Origin: Simmondsia chinensis
Taxonomy: Eukaryota; Streptophyta; Magnoliopsida; Caryophyllales; Simmondsiaceae
Direction of reading: 5' to 3'
DNA: 64,000 bases
NCBI GenBank assembly: GCA_018398585.1
Contig: JAGTTD010000010.1
Location: forward strand, 30,482,638 to 30,546,637
Shown here: positions 42,697-53,242 of the stretch, one piece after another
Numbering within the stretch: the first letter of the stretch is position 1
How the letters are laid out: the number at the start of each line of letters is the position of its first letter
Position numbers and translations under genes: made by a program
Notes under the pieces: model-generated
Told to the model about the DNA's origin: nothing
Database searches by the model: none
The model's input: the letters and a program-made list of their open reading frames with translations, nothing else

Positions 42697-45542
42697 TGTC
42701 GTGACCCGAGGGGGACTCCGATTATGACTAGAAAGAAAGAGAGTTTGGGGTGAAGAAGAATTGAGAAAGAGATGAGGGAGAGATGAGAATTAGAGAGAAT
42801 AGAGGGAGAAGTAGAGAGAATAGAGAGAAGTAAGAGAATTAAGATTGTTGTATTATCATTGAATGAATCTTACAAATGATGACTCATGCATATATGAGCA
42901 AGTAAAATATCTAATTCAAGTTACCTGGCTCCTAACTTTCATAACCAACTGCCCTTCAAAATATCTATTTAACCACTACTAACCAACCTAATCTAATACA
43001 TTCTAATTATCCCAACTAAGACTAATGAATTGTATATATATTTCCCATATAGTATTCGTGACATTACATCCCCCTTTAGAGATTCTTGTCCTCAAGAATC
43101 TACTTAGGAAAATGACTCTTGAAGACTTCAATTTCATCAAGTTGTGCTTTCTTGTGAAGCTTGAACCAATGAACAAAATTTGCTAAATTATGCTTGTAGG
43201 TCCAGTGCATTAACCAATATCCAAGTTCCTTGGAAAGTGATACCATTTGAAGCAACTACTGGAAGGACTTCTGATTCTTCTGATTTAATTATTGCAGCAG
43301 TGAGGATATCCCTTTTAACCTTCTCCTTGCCCTGGCAGTGTACAATAACAGCAATAACAATTGCAACCGAATGCCTCCTATGCTCAAAACTTGACTACTC
43401 TTTTGATTATTTCTAGTGAAATCAGCAAATCTTACTACTGGAAATAAAAACATGGTAACCTTCGAGTTTCCAAGAACCTCTTGAGTTGAACTAAAACATG
43501 CCCAAGTAACCTTAGCTTCCAAAAGTGTTGCAACCAGGGAACCCAATTTGTCGATCCTTTGATGTTCACTTCCTGTAAGTAGGACTTGTAGTAGGACAAT
43601 GGACCATAAGAATTCAACAGGTCTCACACTAGGTTGTACCTTTGGAGAATGCCCTTTAGTTTCAGCTTGACTACTACACACACCAAAGGCTTGTCCTGAT
43701 TCTGTTGTTGATTCAACATCAGAGCCATTCACAATTGGATGTACTACAACCAAGTGTTGCTCAATTGAATTTGGGTGAACAGCAGTAAGAACACCCAGAC
43801 TTCTTGTTGAATTTGTTACCCCCTTGGTCTATTTGTAGTAACCCTTCCTGTAATTGTAACATCTTTTGAAACGAATAGAGGTTACAAGCTCAATTGTAAC
43901 CTTTGGCTGTATTGCAGTATCATGCTTCCCAAATTCAGTTTGATCCATCTTGTCAATCTTCCTTCCGTTCATCTTGAATGTCCTTTGAGTCCAAGTTGGT
44001 ATAGGTACTATATTAAATGCCTTGATCTTTATCGTAGGCTTAAACCTTGTACTCTTGACCATGTATACCTCCTCAAGAGCTCTTTAATGCTGCTTAACCA
44101 GATGGAAATCAGGTGGTCTACCTCTGTCATTCAAGATTGGCTTTGCTCGTGCTCTAAGAGATTTTGCAAATGTGTAGATCTGATCCTATACTCCAACTCT
44201 AACATGCTATGCTTGGTTTTGCTTCCATGAATGATGCATCTTTATTGCTATTAAGACCAACTCCAGAGGCTGCAAATGCAAATTGGTCAACTGCTCAGCA
44301 TCTAATTGCATCAACCAATGATCATGTATAACAAATTGTAGTGTTGCAGGACCAATTTTATCTGGATCTTCCAGCTCCTGCTACTGAATTGTCCCCTTTT
44401 CACTGCCATAGTGTTCATTTGCATTACTTTATCACTAATGACAGATCGTAGAGCTGTATTATGTTCTTGAAGTGATGCTGGATTGGTTGTAGTAAGCTTG
44501 TCAATATCAATCTGGGTTTGGCAACTCGCTAAATCTTTCATTTGTTGTGATGCTTTTGCCTTAATTTGATTCATCGCTTCATCGCTGAATCTTTCACAAC
44601 TTCACTTCCTTATGCTGATCCTTTTGAGTTTGTTTGATGATAGTTTCTGAAGTTACTGCTGCAGGTTTCAATTCCAATTTAGAAACTTGTATTTGCTTCA
44701 TTTGATTCAGCAAAAGTACAAATGTTGCATCATTAACCCGTTTTGCTGCTGCAATTTTCTGATTCCAGCAATCAACTGCTCCATATGTTGCATTTTGTGC
44801 AATCTTGATTCAATTTCTGCTTCAAGGCCGATCTTCCTTGAATCTTCTTGCTAGCACTAGGTTTCTTGCAACTTGAATGCAGCTTGATCACCAAATTTTA
44901 CTGGGTTAAATGCTTCAATCTTGGTGATTTTTTATTCCTAACTTCAATACGAGCCTTTGCTTTCATTGCTACCAAAGTTGGTAACAACAATTCTTTGTAT
45001 TTAGCCAATTGCCGCATCGATCTTACAATCTCCATCAAATCATTGAGGATCTGTAAAGAATCCATTGTTGTTGTTAGATGCAACAAGATCAGGACTTGAG
45101 CGCAATTTTAGCCCAACAATGCAACAATTCAACAAAAAATGTGTGCTCAAGGTCAAGCTCTGATACCAATTGTCATGACCCAAGGTGGAATCGGATTATG
45201 ACTAGAAAGAAAGAGAGTTTGGGGTGAAGAAGAATTGAGAAAGAGATGAGGGAGAGATGAGAATTAGAGAGAATAGAGGGAGAAGTAGAGATAATAAAGA
45301 GAAGTAAGAGAATTAATATTGTTGTATTATCATTAAATAAATCTTACAAATGATGATCTTATGTATTTATAAGCAAGTAAAATATCTAATTCAAGTTACC
45401 TAGCTCCTAACTAACTTCCATGACCAACTCCCCTTTAAAATATCTATTTAACCACTACTAACCAACCTAATCTAATACATTCTAATTATTCCAATCAAGA
45501 CTAATGAATTGAGTACATATTTCCTATGTAGTATTCATGACA
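42697..45542 (-). mobile_element. non-autonomous LTR element (relative of 4668-7697)
   Basis: LTRs 42697-43063 and 45171-45542 begin TGTCRTGACCC and end TATTCRTGACA. A TSD of TCCTC (42692-42696) and TCCTT (45543-45547) fits the empty site in the partner LTR. On the minus strand the PBS TGGTATCAGAGC is at 45157-45168 and a PPT (CTAAAGGGGGATGTAA) precedes the 3' LTR. A CTTGAGGACAAGAAT word precedes the PPT, as in the element at 4668-7697. No standard retrotransposon domains were seen in the 2.1-kb interior. Confidence 0.88.
43289..45086 (-). pseudogene. decayed unknown frame of the 42697 element
   Basis: Minus-strand pieces 45086-44898 (a helical segment, LNDLMEIVRSMRQLAKYKEL), 44574-44311 (polar and glutamine-rich) and 43753-43289 lie in the order and position of the single frame in the element at 4668-7697. 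They are too decayed to be joined. I do not recognise a known family. Confidence 0.35.
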
Positions 45543-45772
45543 TCCTTTGGTTTTCGCTACTTGACGTTCATCAATTCCAACCAAAAAACAATTTTCAGAG
45601 TATAATCACCTACGCGAGTTTGATTCTCTTGATCATATGATTTGGGCAAAGTTCATAGGCACTCATACCCGGCAATTAAAGAGTACACATTAAGAGTTGG
45701 ATCGTGTTAGTCCCGGAGGATGGCCACCGGTTATACTATGTGCACCGGAGCAGCGGCGAAATTGTCTTTTAG

Positions 45773-47996
45773 TGTTGGGAAAAAGATTTGAATTTTGTTG
45801 GAAAATAAACTCTGATGCCGACTATTGGGTTCACAGTTTTCAACTATGGTCACAACAATAGGTACCTATTAGAGCACTTAGAGTAAGAGACTCTTCTTTC
45901 TACCTAAGCCCCCGGTCGGAGAGTCACGCTTCGTGACACCTCACGTGCGAGAGTTCCTGAAAATAGATTTATCTCTATAAATTCCTTTGCTCTAATACCG
46001 GTTATTTGGATGAATTACAAAAATTCTCCCTAAAGATTACGCAGCGGAACAGATTTAGAATTCATAACTCTAAACCTAGGGTTGATTTAAAATTCCTAAT
46101 TTTAAATTTACTGACTTAAATTCATAATTTAAATCATCAAATCTAAATTCTTAATTTAGATCTACAAACCTTTTACTCTAATACATTTATAACAATACAT
46201 AAACTTAAACATGTATAATAACAAATACTGTAAATAAATAGAAAAGCGAAACTAAAAGAAGAAGGAAAGAAAAACATACGTGGAATTGCTCCAATAAAAA
46301 AAAACCGGAAAGACAATAATATTCTTCAAAAACCGAGACCCCGAGACCTTCTACGCAATAACCTCGAACCGCACGGAGGGTGGGCTCTGAAAAATATTAA
46401 ATTGGACCTCCGAAACAATTTCAGAAACTCTAAAGAAATATTTTGACTCGAATGCTAAACCTCGGAATAAGCCCCTCTATTTATAGAAATATTCCGGAGC
46501 GAAAAAATCTAATTATAACTGAAAAAGGATTGCACAGTTTAAGTCAAAACGCAACGTTTAATCAAAAAAAACAGTTAAAACGTGTCGTTTAAGTACTGTT
46601 CAAAATCGCGTTATTTTTAAATTCAAAACTCGTGACACGTGGTGGCACGCAATTGGTCCCTGCGTGGGGACGCGGATTGCCCCAGTGGGCGTCCCAGTGC
46701 GCGACACGTGTCGCGCGCTGGTTGGTTGGATCCAATATACGCGGATCGCGGCTGTTTTGTGATTTTTGTCTTTTTTTTTTTTTTTTTTGCTTTTTTTCGC
46801 ATATGTAAAAATTCATCTTATGAATTTTAATATTCAAAAAATATTTTATTTTATAATTTTTAACATTTATTCATCTCATGAATAATGTTTGGCAAAATTA
46901 ATTTACCCATCTTATGGATAAATAATTCATCTCATGAATTCTTTAATATTTTTCCAATGGTAATAAATACAGAGGCTTGCTCAACGACCCGGGGACAATT
47001 TAAATCTAGCTTCAAATGGGTTAAATTAAATCATCTCATGATATTAATTTAATTACCATTTAATGAGATTTAATTTCACTAAATAAATCTCACTGCACTT
47101 CAGACTTAAATTATTTATTCGATATCTCTCTAATATACTGTATTGATGACAACAACCCCTCCACTAGATGTCCATGACAAAGGATAAATATAACTATTAC
47201 CATTATCCTTCTCACAGTTTCTCCATTGGTTACCGACTCGCCCTTCACTGAATAATTCATTTATACTTGAACATATTCAAAGTATAAATTCCAAATGTCA
47301 AAAACTTGGAATACTTTGGCCAAAGTTTTCGAACTATTCAAATATTTGCGAATCAACTAAGGGGACATCTGTATCTCATAAGAGACTGTAGAGTCCCTAT
47401 TGAATACCTGATCCTTGTCACACTTCACACCGCTACCCAGTGTATGTGGGATTTCAGTCATTCTTTTAGACCTTACTTATAGTACACCAAAGTAACTAAC
47501 GCTCCATGCACAAGTCCAGAATACCCTCAGGATTTAGAGTCGTCGTTCAAACAGTACAATGCGAATCACTCATCTCCGATAGTAGTCTAGAAATAAGTAA
47601 CCTACATGGTCCAACTCAGTGTGTCAAACACACTAACTTAACACTTTTGGATCTCCATCCACATGGCCAAGACAAGCCATCTAAAGTGTCTCGTTATAGT
47701 CTTAACATACAAGTGGTCCAGACTTGTCTTCGACTGCGAGACTTTCAAACAACAATCCATATCATTTGTTCCAAGTCTATGTGTGGCTTAGTCTCATAAA
47801 CCACTTAGAACAAACATGTAAATTGTAGTCTGAGGACTACACCCATCTCATGGATGCCTCCCGAAAGAAAATCACATGCAGTATAAATACTCACATACAC
47901 AAATTTAACTAGGAAACGACTGAAATTTTAATTTTATTTATTAATTAAAATAATATATCCAGAACAAATCTGAATTTCAGGACACTGTTCCTAACA
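45773..47996 (-). mobile_element. solo LTR, 2.2 kb
   Basis: Runs TGTTGGGAAAAAGATTT to CACTGTTCCTAACA, with complementary ends (TGTTRGGAA). A perfect TSD TTTAG lies at 45768-45772 and 47997-48001. On the minus strand CTATAAATAGAGGGGC near 46480 is a TATA region, so the LTR points left. No internal domain was found, so an unequal recombination removed the rest. From memory, the minus-strand start (TGTTAGGAACAGTGTCCTG) resembles LTRs of long copia elements. Confidence 0.85.
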
Positions 47997-48103
47997 TTTA
48001 GTACAGTGGTTTCTATCATGGCGCGATATCATCGTTTTTGTAAGATCTTTCTAATGCTCTCTTCTTCAACGCTATACTTGAATATTAGTCAATTTTTCTA
48101 ACT

Positions 48104-48160
48104 ACTATAATTTACAAAGTCAACGATTTTAGGAAAGATGAAGACTACTTTGTAGAATGG
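48104..48160 (+). pseudogene. FRS-like gene, piece between two insertions
   Basis: Encodes IYKVNDFRKDEDYFVEW, the segment before the SWIM zinc finger of FRS proteins. It continues exactly from 36855 and into 49276 once one copy of each TSD is dropped. Confidence 0.85.
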
Positions 48161-49275
48161 TGTTTTTTGGTTAGATTCTAGATGAGAGTGGGACTCAACC
48201 CTCACTTGAGGAAGCAGCTGTTGGCGCGTTTAACCCGGGCTCCCCTGCAAAACAAGCAAGACCGTCAGAGGGACCCACGGGTTTACCCGCGGGAGACCCC
48301 TCCGATGCCTAAGTTAGTAAAGGCATAATAATAATAATATATGATAAGTAAATAGCATAAAGTAAATAATAATAAATACTTATCGTATACGAAGAGGGGC
48401 CTTGGTAGCTGGTGGCCGGAATCCGTACCGGCATAGTGGCCGGAATCCGTACCGGCCAGGTGGCTGACGCAGGGCCTTATGGGCGGGGAGAGAGAGACAG
48501 GAGCCAAAGGGCCGGTGAGGTGGCCAGAGAGGAGAACGACACTGGTGGTCGGAGCCGTACAGGCGAGGTGGCCGGCGCATGGCCGGAGTTATACCGGCAG
48601 GGTGACTGGGGTTAAACCGGAGTGAGAGGAGAGAGAGAGATGGGTGGTTGTATTGTTGGGTTGTTAGGAGAGAGAAATGGGGCTACTTGTGCCTTGGGTG
48701 TGAGGAGAGGGAGAATGGGGTATTTATAGAGAGAGAGGGCGGTCGGTACTGGGCGGACGGGCGGTCGGTACCGGCGAGGGTGTCAAGCGGTAGAGGTGAG
48801 AGAGGGAGGCGGTAGTGATACCAAGGTGGTCGGCGGTACCAAGGTGAGAGAGGGAGGCGGTGGCGGTGCTGCGGTGGTCGGCGGTACCGAGGTGAGAGAG
48901 GGGCGGTAGGAGAGAGAGTGAGATGGTGGAGGTATGAGGAGAGAGAGATGACCGAGGAGGAAGAGGGGCGGTAGTACCGTCGTAGTGCCGGCGAGGTCGG
49001 TCGGTGCTGGTAGCTGGGGTCGAGCGGTCAGGCAGTATCGGGTCATGGTGGCCGGTCATGGTGGCGAGGGTGGTAGGAGAGAGAAAGATGGTGGGGTGCC
49101 TTGGGGAAGAAGGCAAGCAAGAGAGAGAAAGAGGGGGAGTCAGAGGAGAGAGAGAGCACGTGGGAGAGAGAGAAAAAAGGAGGAGAGAGAAAGAATAAAA
49201 TAAAATTGTATTTAATTTTCGTTATTGTGTCGTTATTCTATTTTAATATTGACCTGCTTATTTTTATCCTCTACA
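48161..49275 (-). mobile_element. solo LTR with G-rich repeats
   Basis: Runs TGTTTTTTGGTTAG to TATCCTCTACA with a perfect TSD AATGG (48156-48160 and 49276-49280). Orientation is minus: CTCTATAAATACCCC near 48720 is the TATA region, and AACTTAGGCATCGGAGGGGTC near 48300 is a motif I associate with plant gypsy LTRs. Inner repeats include GGCCGGAATCCGTACCGG (twice near 48415), a 55-60-bp GGTGAGAGAGGGAGGCGGT repeat (48795-48905) and GA-rich tracts. Frames within it are low-complexity artefacts. Confidence 0.83.
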
Positions 49276-50529
49276 AATGGGATGTTAGAAAGAATGAAAT
49301 CCCTTTTTTATGTGGCACATTTGAGTATAATGGGTTCCTTTGTCAGCACACTTTATGTGCATTACATTTGGTTGGTATTTTTAATGTGCCACTCATTTCA
49401 TACTGAAGCGGTGGAGAAGAGATCCAATGGAGAAGTATGAAATAATGCAACAATCAAAAATTATCGAGTCCAAGCAAAAACACTATGACAATTTGTCGCG
49501 ACAAGCTATTCTGTTAAGCAAGGAGGGTTCGTCTTGTATAACAAGTTATGAGATTGCGTCTTGTGCTATAAAACGAGCTTTGGAGCAGTGAAAGAGTATC
49601 AATGCCTCCTTGAAAAAATCATGAGAAATTTTGTTTGAATGTTGATGGAGAGTACCTTTGTTGTAATAACACTTTGATTCTTGATCCAGAAGTAGCAAAA
49701 ACTAAAGGAACCAAGAGAATTAAGTCAAGAATTGAACCAAAAAAAAAAAAAAAAAAGAAAGCAACGGAGAAAAATGAGCATTACACAACAAAAGAAGGTA
49801 ATGCAGTATTTATATTCTAATTTTATATATTTTTATAATAATGATTAGCAATAAGTTTTATTGCCATAAATTTCTATAAGTACAATCAAGGATTGAAGCC
49901 TCTAAAAGTGTAAAGCTAAGAGGAATACAAGATTTAGTAAACATATTTAAATATATAACAAACTTTTATTATGATTTTAATTGCTATAATATTATTTTGT
50001 TTTGCATACATGGTATGTAGGATCATCACAACGATAATTTACAGCTTCATATAGAGCCTAAACAACAAGAGACGGTATGCATATGTATATGTTTATTATT
50101 GTTGTTGGTATTGTTGTTGTTATTATAACTGTTACTACTTTTTATAATTTAAGAAGAACACAATAGAAAATTATCCTACATGTAACTTTTATTAATGTTG
50201 TTATTATTGTTATTGTTATTAATATTACTTCTGTATATGGTTGATACTAATATTTTCATTCATGAATTTGTAGGATGTATTTAATTCGTCATCATACGAT
50301 ATGTATAACTTTTTTCCAAGTCAACCAACACATTACGGTAAATTTGATATGTATAAATTTTTTCCAAGCCAACCAACACATTATGGTAAATCCGATGTTG
50401 ATATAATATTTATAGCATTTATTTTTTAAAATATGCTAAAATAGACATTTTATTTTATTTTATTTTATAGATCCAAATGAAGTAGCATCAAGCTCTGTAC
50501 CAGCTCGTGGTAGTACTTCTTGGATTTAA
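49276..50529 (+). pseudogene. FRS-like gene, 3' part with SWIM finger and last exons
   Basis: Encodes DVRKNEIPFLCGTFEYNGFL followed by CQH, the SWIM-type C-x-C...C-x-H finger with its second cysteine replaced. A one-base slip near 49403 precedes KRWRRDPMEKYE, and RQAILLSKEGS follows. A basic tail (about 49690-49770) includes a long A run. Then come small exons with canonical splice sites: about 50023-50076 (DHHNDNLQLHIEPKQQET), 50275-50338 (YDMYNFFPSQPTHY) and 50470-50529 (DPNEVASSSVPARGSTSW, stop TAA at 50527). A 50-bp tandem duplication of the FFPSQPTHYG segment lies at 50299-50398. The exon pattern supports a host-type gene. Confidence 0.82.
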
Positions 50530-51077
50530 TACTAAGTTATTGCTTATTAATGATACATTTTTTTAATTATTGACCTTTTTTTTTCCATTTTGGCACTTAC
50601 TATTACGAATGTCATTCAATTTCACATAATTTGTTCATGTAGAACTTGGCAATTTGAGACTTCGGTTCAACTTAAATATATTGACATATTTATATTGGGT
50701 ACTGGGTGAGGATATAAAAATAAGAAATAAGCAAAATTTAAAGTAATGTTTTTTCTTTTTTCTTTTTTTAACAGCAAAGTAATGTATTTTGTTTTGTTAA
50801 TATCTAATGATTATAAAAGTTTAAATATATTAAAGATATTTTATCAAAATTTAGATAATTAAAGATACAATATACAATTGTTGATACGTGTTGTTGATTG
50901 AGGGGGATTGCGAGGGTGTAATTGTAGTATGTATTGATTTTGGCGGGAGTGGGAGTTCTATAATCATGGTGATGGAGTACGGATAAGAAAATTAGAAAAA
51001 TTAAAGGTTTGACTGTCTTTATTTAGTTTTATATAGCTAAAATAATTAAGAAAACAAAGGAAATTGTTAACTTAAAT
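50530..51077. other. no recognisable feature
   Basis: AT-rich sequence after the FRS stop codon. It would include that gene's 3' untranslated region. Nothing else was recognised. Confidence 0.4.
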
Positions 51078-51485
51078 TCTCACAACCCAATGGAGAAAAC
51101 TCTAAAATATAATAAAAATCTCTAGAAAATTGAACGCTAACTAAACTCTACTAGTCTTCCTCTTCTGTAAATAGAGAAGCTAATTGACCTAAAATAAAAG
51201 ACTAAAAGATAATTATAAAAATAAATAATAAGCTATTAGGCTAAGCTAAAGTATCCTAATTGATGTCAACTTCCTAAATCTAGTTCACCCTCTTGCGTCT
51301 CTCTCCTGTATCCGCCTCTCTCTTCCATCCCGCCAAGTAACCCATCTCACCAAGGACTCGATTTGCCAAGGAACCCGCCAAAGGCCCCGCAACTCGCTAA
51401 GGCTAAAGAGCATATCCTAATCCTACACAAGGTTGGCGGGGATGTCATGCTTATACCCCTAATATAACCCCTCTCAGGTTTTGAA

Positions 51486-51944
51486 CTAATTCTTCCACTC
51501 AACTTCTGGCGAAATACGACTCATGTAGTATCCGTTCTTCAGACCCAACACAGCAAACAACATCGAATTCTGCAATTGGCAAAGAAAATTATCCAATCTC
51601 AGAACATGTAGTCGATAACATACCGTGATCGTACTAGTGGTCTTGCTGTCAAGACATATCAACCAAGTTCCGCCCTCTGTTGGCATCAAGATAGCTGATC
51701 CGCTATTCAGGCTCTCTCGAATGAAAACCCTAACGAGTAGCTTCCAAACTTGGAGCCTAAGATCTTCACACTTCGCAAGGGTCACTCGGTAATACGGCCT
51801 TTTGTTAAGACAAACCCTGGCACACAATAACCTATGTGTCGAATGCCTCCTAACGGCGGTCAAGAACTCGACAACCTTTCCGGGCATACGTCCTTTGACA
51901 AAATTTTCACCTCTTCTGGTACTTAACTTTGTTCCTCTGAGCAC
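51486..51944 (-). pseudogene. gypsy reverse transcriptase, N-terminal remnant
   Basis: RVTLAKCEDLRLQVWKLLVR and GGTWLICLDSKTTSTITVCY correspond to the start of gypsy RT, where the usual forms are PAEYEELRRQVEELL and DGTWRMCVDSRAINKITVKY. A VEWKN segment near the end matches the usual GDEWKTAFKT. The catalytic YVDD part is absent because the frame ends at the purine tract. Confidence 0.75.
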
Positions 51945-52272
51945 TCCTTGCCCATCTTTTTCTCGCCAAATTCCTAGGCGAGCATGGCTCTATTTTTCGG
52001 ATTTGGGTTTTGGGTGACCCACACACATGGCGCCTCATCCTTTTGGGCAACAAGATGATCTTTGTGCCCTCAAGGATAAAGCTATACGTGTTTTTCATCT
52101 CATCATGGGTGGCACCCCTATCAAATTGCCATAGGGGCCCAAGCAATATATGGCATGCATCCACAGTAACCACATCGCACCACACCATATCCCGATATTT
52201 TGTCCCAATTGAAAAGTTAACCAGACAACATTTTGGTATTGTTCCCTCGTCTCCTTTCTCAAGCCATGACAA
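51907..52272 (-). pseudogene. gypsy protease remnant
   Basis: CCLVNFSIGTKYRDMVWCDV, then VDACHILLGPLWQFDRGATH and a KNTYSFILEGTKIILLP segment, match the end of plant gypsy protease and the stretch before RT, where the usual form is DACHLLLGRPWQYDR. The region continues in another frame into the RT remnant. Confidence 0.75.
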
Positions 52273-52845
52273 CTTATAACGGTTTCGATGCTTCTTCGTC
52301 TTTAACCCTAGCTTCTGGATTGCTTCCTCAGAGATGGCATTCTCACAACTTCCTAAATCAATGACTAGGCGACATATCCTACCACCAATTGTACATGTTG
52401 TCTAGAAGATGTCACCTCAAAGCCAACTATCTCCATCTACTTCCTCATATGTGAAGCCAACCCACTGGACCATTAATAGGTGGCCCTCTGGGGTTTATCC
52501 TCTCCTCCCACCTTCGGTGAGTTTTGAGGCTAAACCATAGGTGTTTGGTTAGGATTCATTCCCAATTGAACCAAACACGGCTCGATTTGCTAGAATTTCT
52601 CCTCCAAATCCTTGAATCTCCTTTCGAACTATCGTTGTAAATCACGCTTATAAACATCACCAATGGTGGCTTAACTCTATAGCCCACATGCCATCTTAAA
52701 AAACATTCTGAGCTCCGATACTAACTCAAATTCTCACAACCTGAAAATAAGAGAAAACTCTAAAACCATAACTTTTCAACATATATGGTGGGGTACATTG
52801 AGATTTAAATATTTTATTACTCAACTACCCTCATGTTTTAAAGTT

Positions 52846-53233
52846 GGGTTATTTACGCCAAAAGTCCCGGTACTTTACTCATTATGTCAATTTGATTCTT
52901 GTACTTTTAATTGTATTAATTTAGTCCATGAATAATTCAAAATGTGTCAATTTAGTCCTTTGGCCAAATTTAAGTTATGTTAAAGACGTAATTTTGAACG
53001 GTAAAATTATGTTAGATGCAAGTAACTTATTATAAATTCATTTGTTTACTCAATTTAACCTAATTCATGGCAAACCATTAAGATTTTCATTAAAAAAACT
53101 TAACATAAATTTTTCTCTAAGGACCAAATTAACACATTCTAAATTGTATAGGAACTAAATTGACAAAATTAAAAGTACAAGGACTAAATTGACACAATGA
53201 ACAATGCATAGGGATCTTTGGCATAAATAACTC
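52846..53233. mobile_element. Mutator-type MITE
   Basis: 388 bp with long inverted ends: GGGTTATTTACGCCAAAAGT on the left and, reverse-complemented, GAGTTATTTATGCCAAAGAT on the right. The similarity extends about 100 bp inward (TGTCAATTTRGTCC words on both arms). Flanks TTTAAAGTT (52837-52845) and TTTAAAATT (53234-53242) form a 9-bp TSD with one mismatch, typical for Mutator-like elements. No coding sequence. Confidence 0.82.
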
Positions 53234-53242
53234 TTTAAAATT

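Larger units (their letters stand above)
36856..48103 (+). mobile_element. copia-type LTR element inserted in FRS gene
   Basis: 5' LTR 36856-37664. The 3' LTR starts at 42222 and continues through two later insertions to 48103. A perfect TSD ACTAT lies at 36851-36855 and 48104-48108. The LTR starts TRTTGRAAAAATRATACAAGC. Right after the 5' LTR is ATCTAAAAGACGA, found in the same place in the copia at 56154-62850, so the two belong to related families. The 3' interior (41620-42221) matches the reverse complement of 57228-57840. Only the end of RNase H (41520-41630) survives as coding sequence. Confidence 0.88.
42222..48103 (+). repeat. 3' LTR of the 36856-48103 element, split twice
   Basis: LTR sequence lies at 42222-42696, 45543-45772 and 47997-48103. 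The first gap is the element at 42697-45542, the second is the solo LTR at 45773-47996. The intact partner at 36856-37664 shows the uninterrupted target sequence for both. Confidence 0.88.
51078..52770 (-). mobile_element. decayed, internally deleted gypsy element
   Basis: On the minus strand: a PBS-like TTAGTATCGGAGC (about 52711-52723), protease and the first part of RT, then directly a purine tract (GAGAGGGG near 51475) and an LTR-like region ending TTCTCACAACC at about 51078. The same TTCTCACAACC and AGAAAACTCTAAAA occur right of the PBS (52730-52765), where the 5' LTR is cut short. Most of pol is missing. Confidence 0.6.

Noticed and set aside
36856..48103. Treating 42222-48103 as separate unrelated repeats
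   Set aside because: All three LTR pieces align in order with 36856-37664, and the ACTAT duplication at both outer ends shows one element.
48170..48225. A gag-like GLNPHLRKQLL peptide on the plus strand
   Set aside because: It falls inside the solo LTR, whose TSD-defined ends and minus orientation explain the sequence. The match is short and isolated.
48283..49203. Several proline/serine- or glycine/arginine-rich frames
   Set aside because: Low-complexity GA/GC repeats in a solo LTR give chance open frames on both strands.
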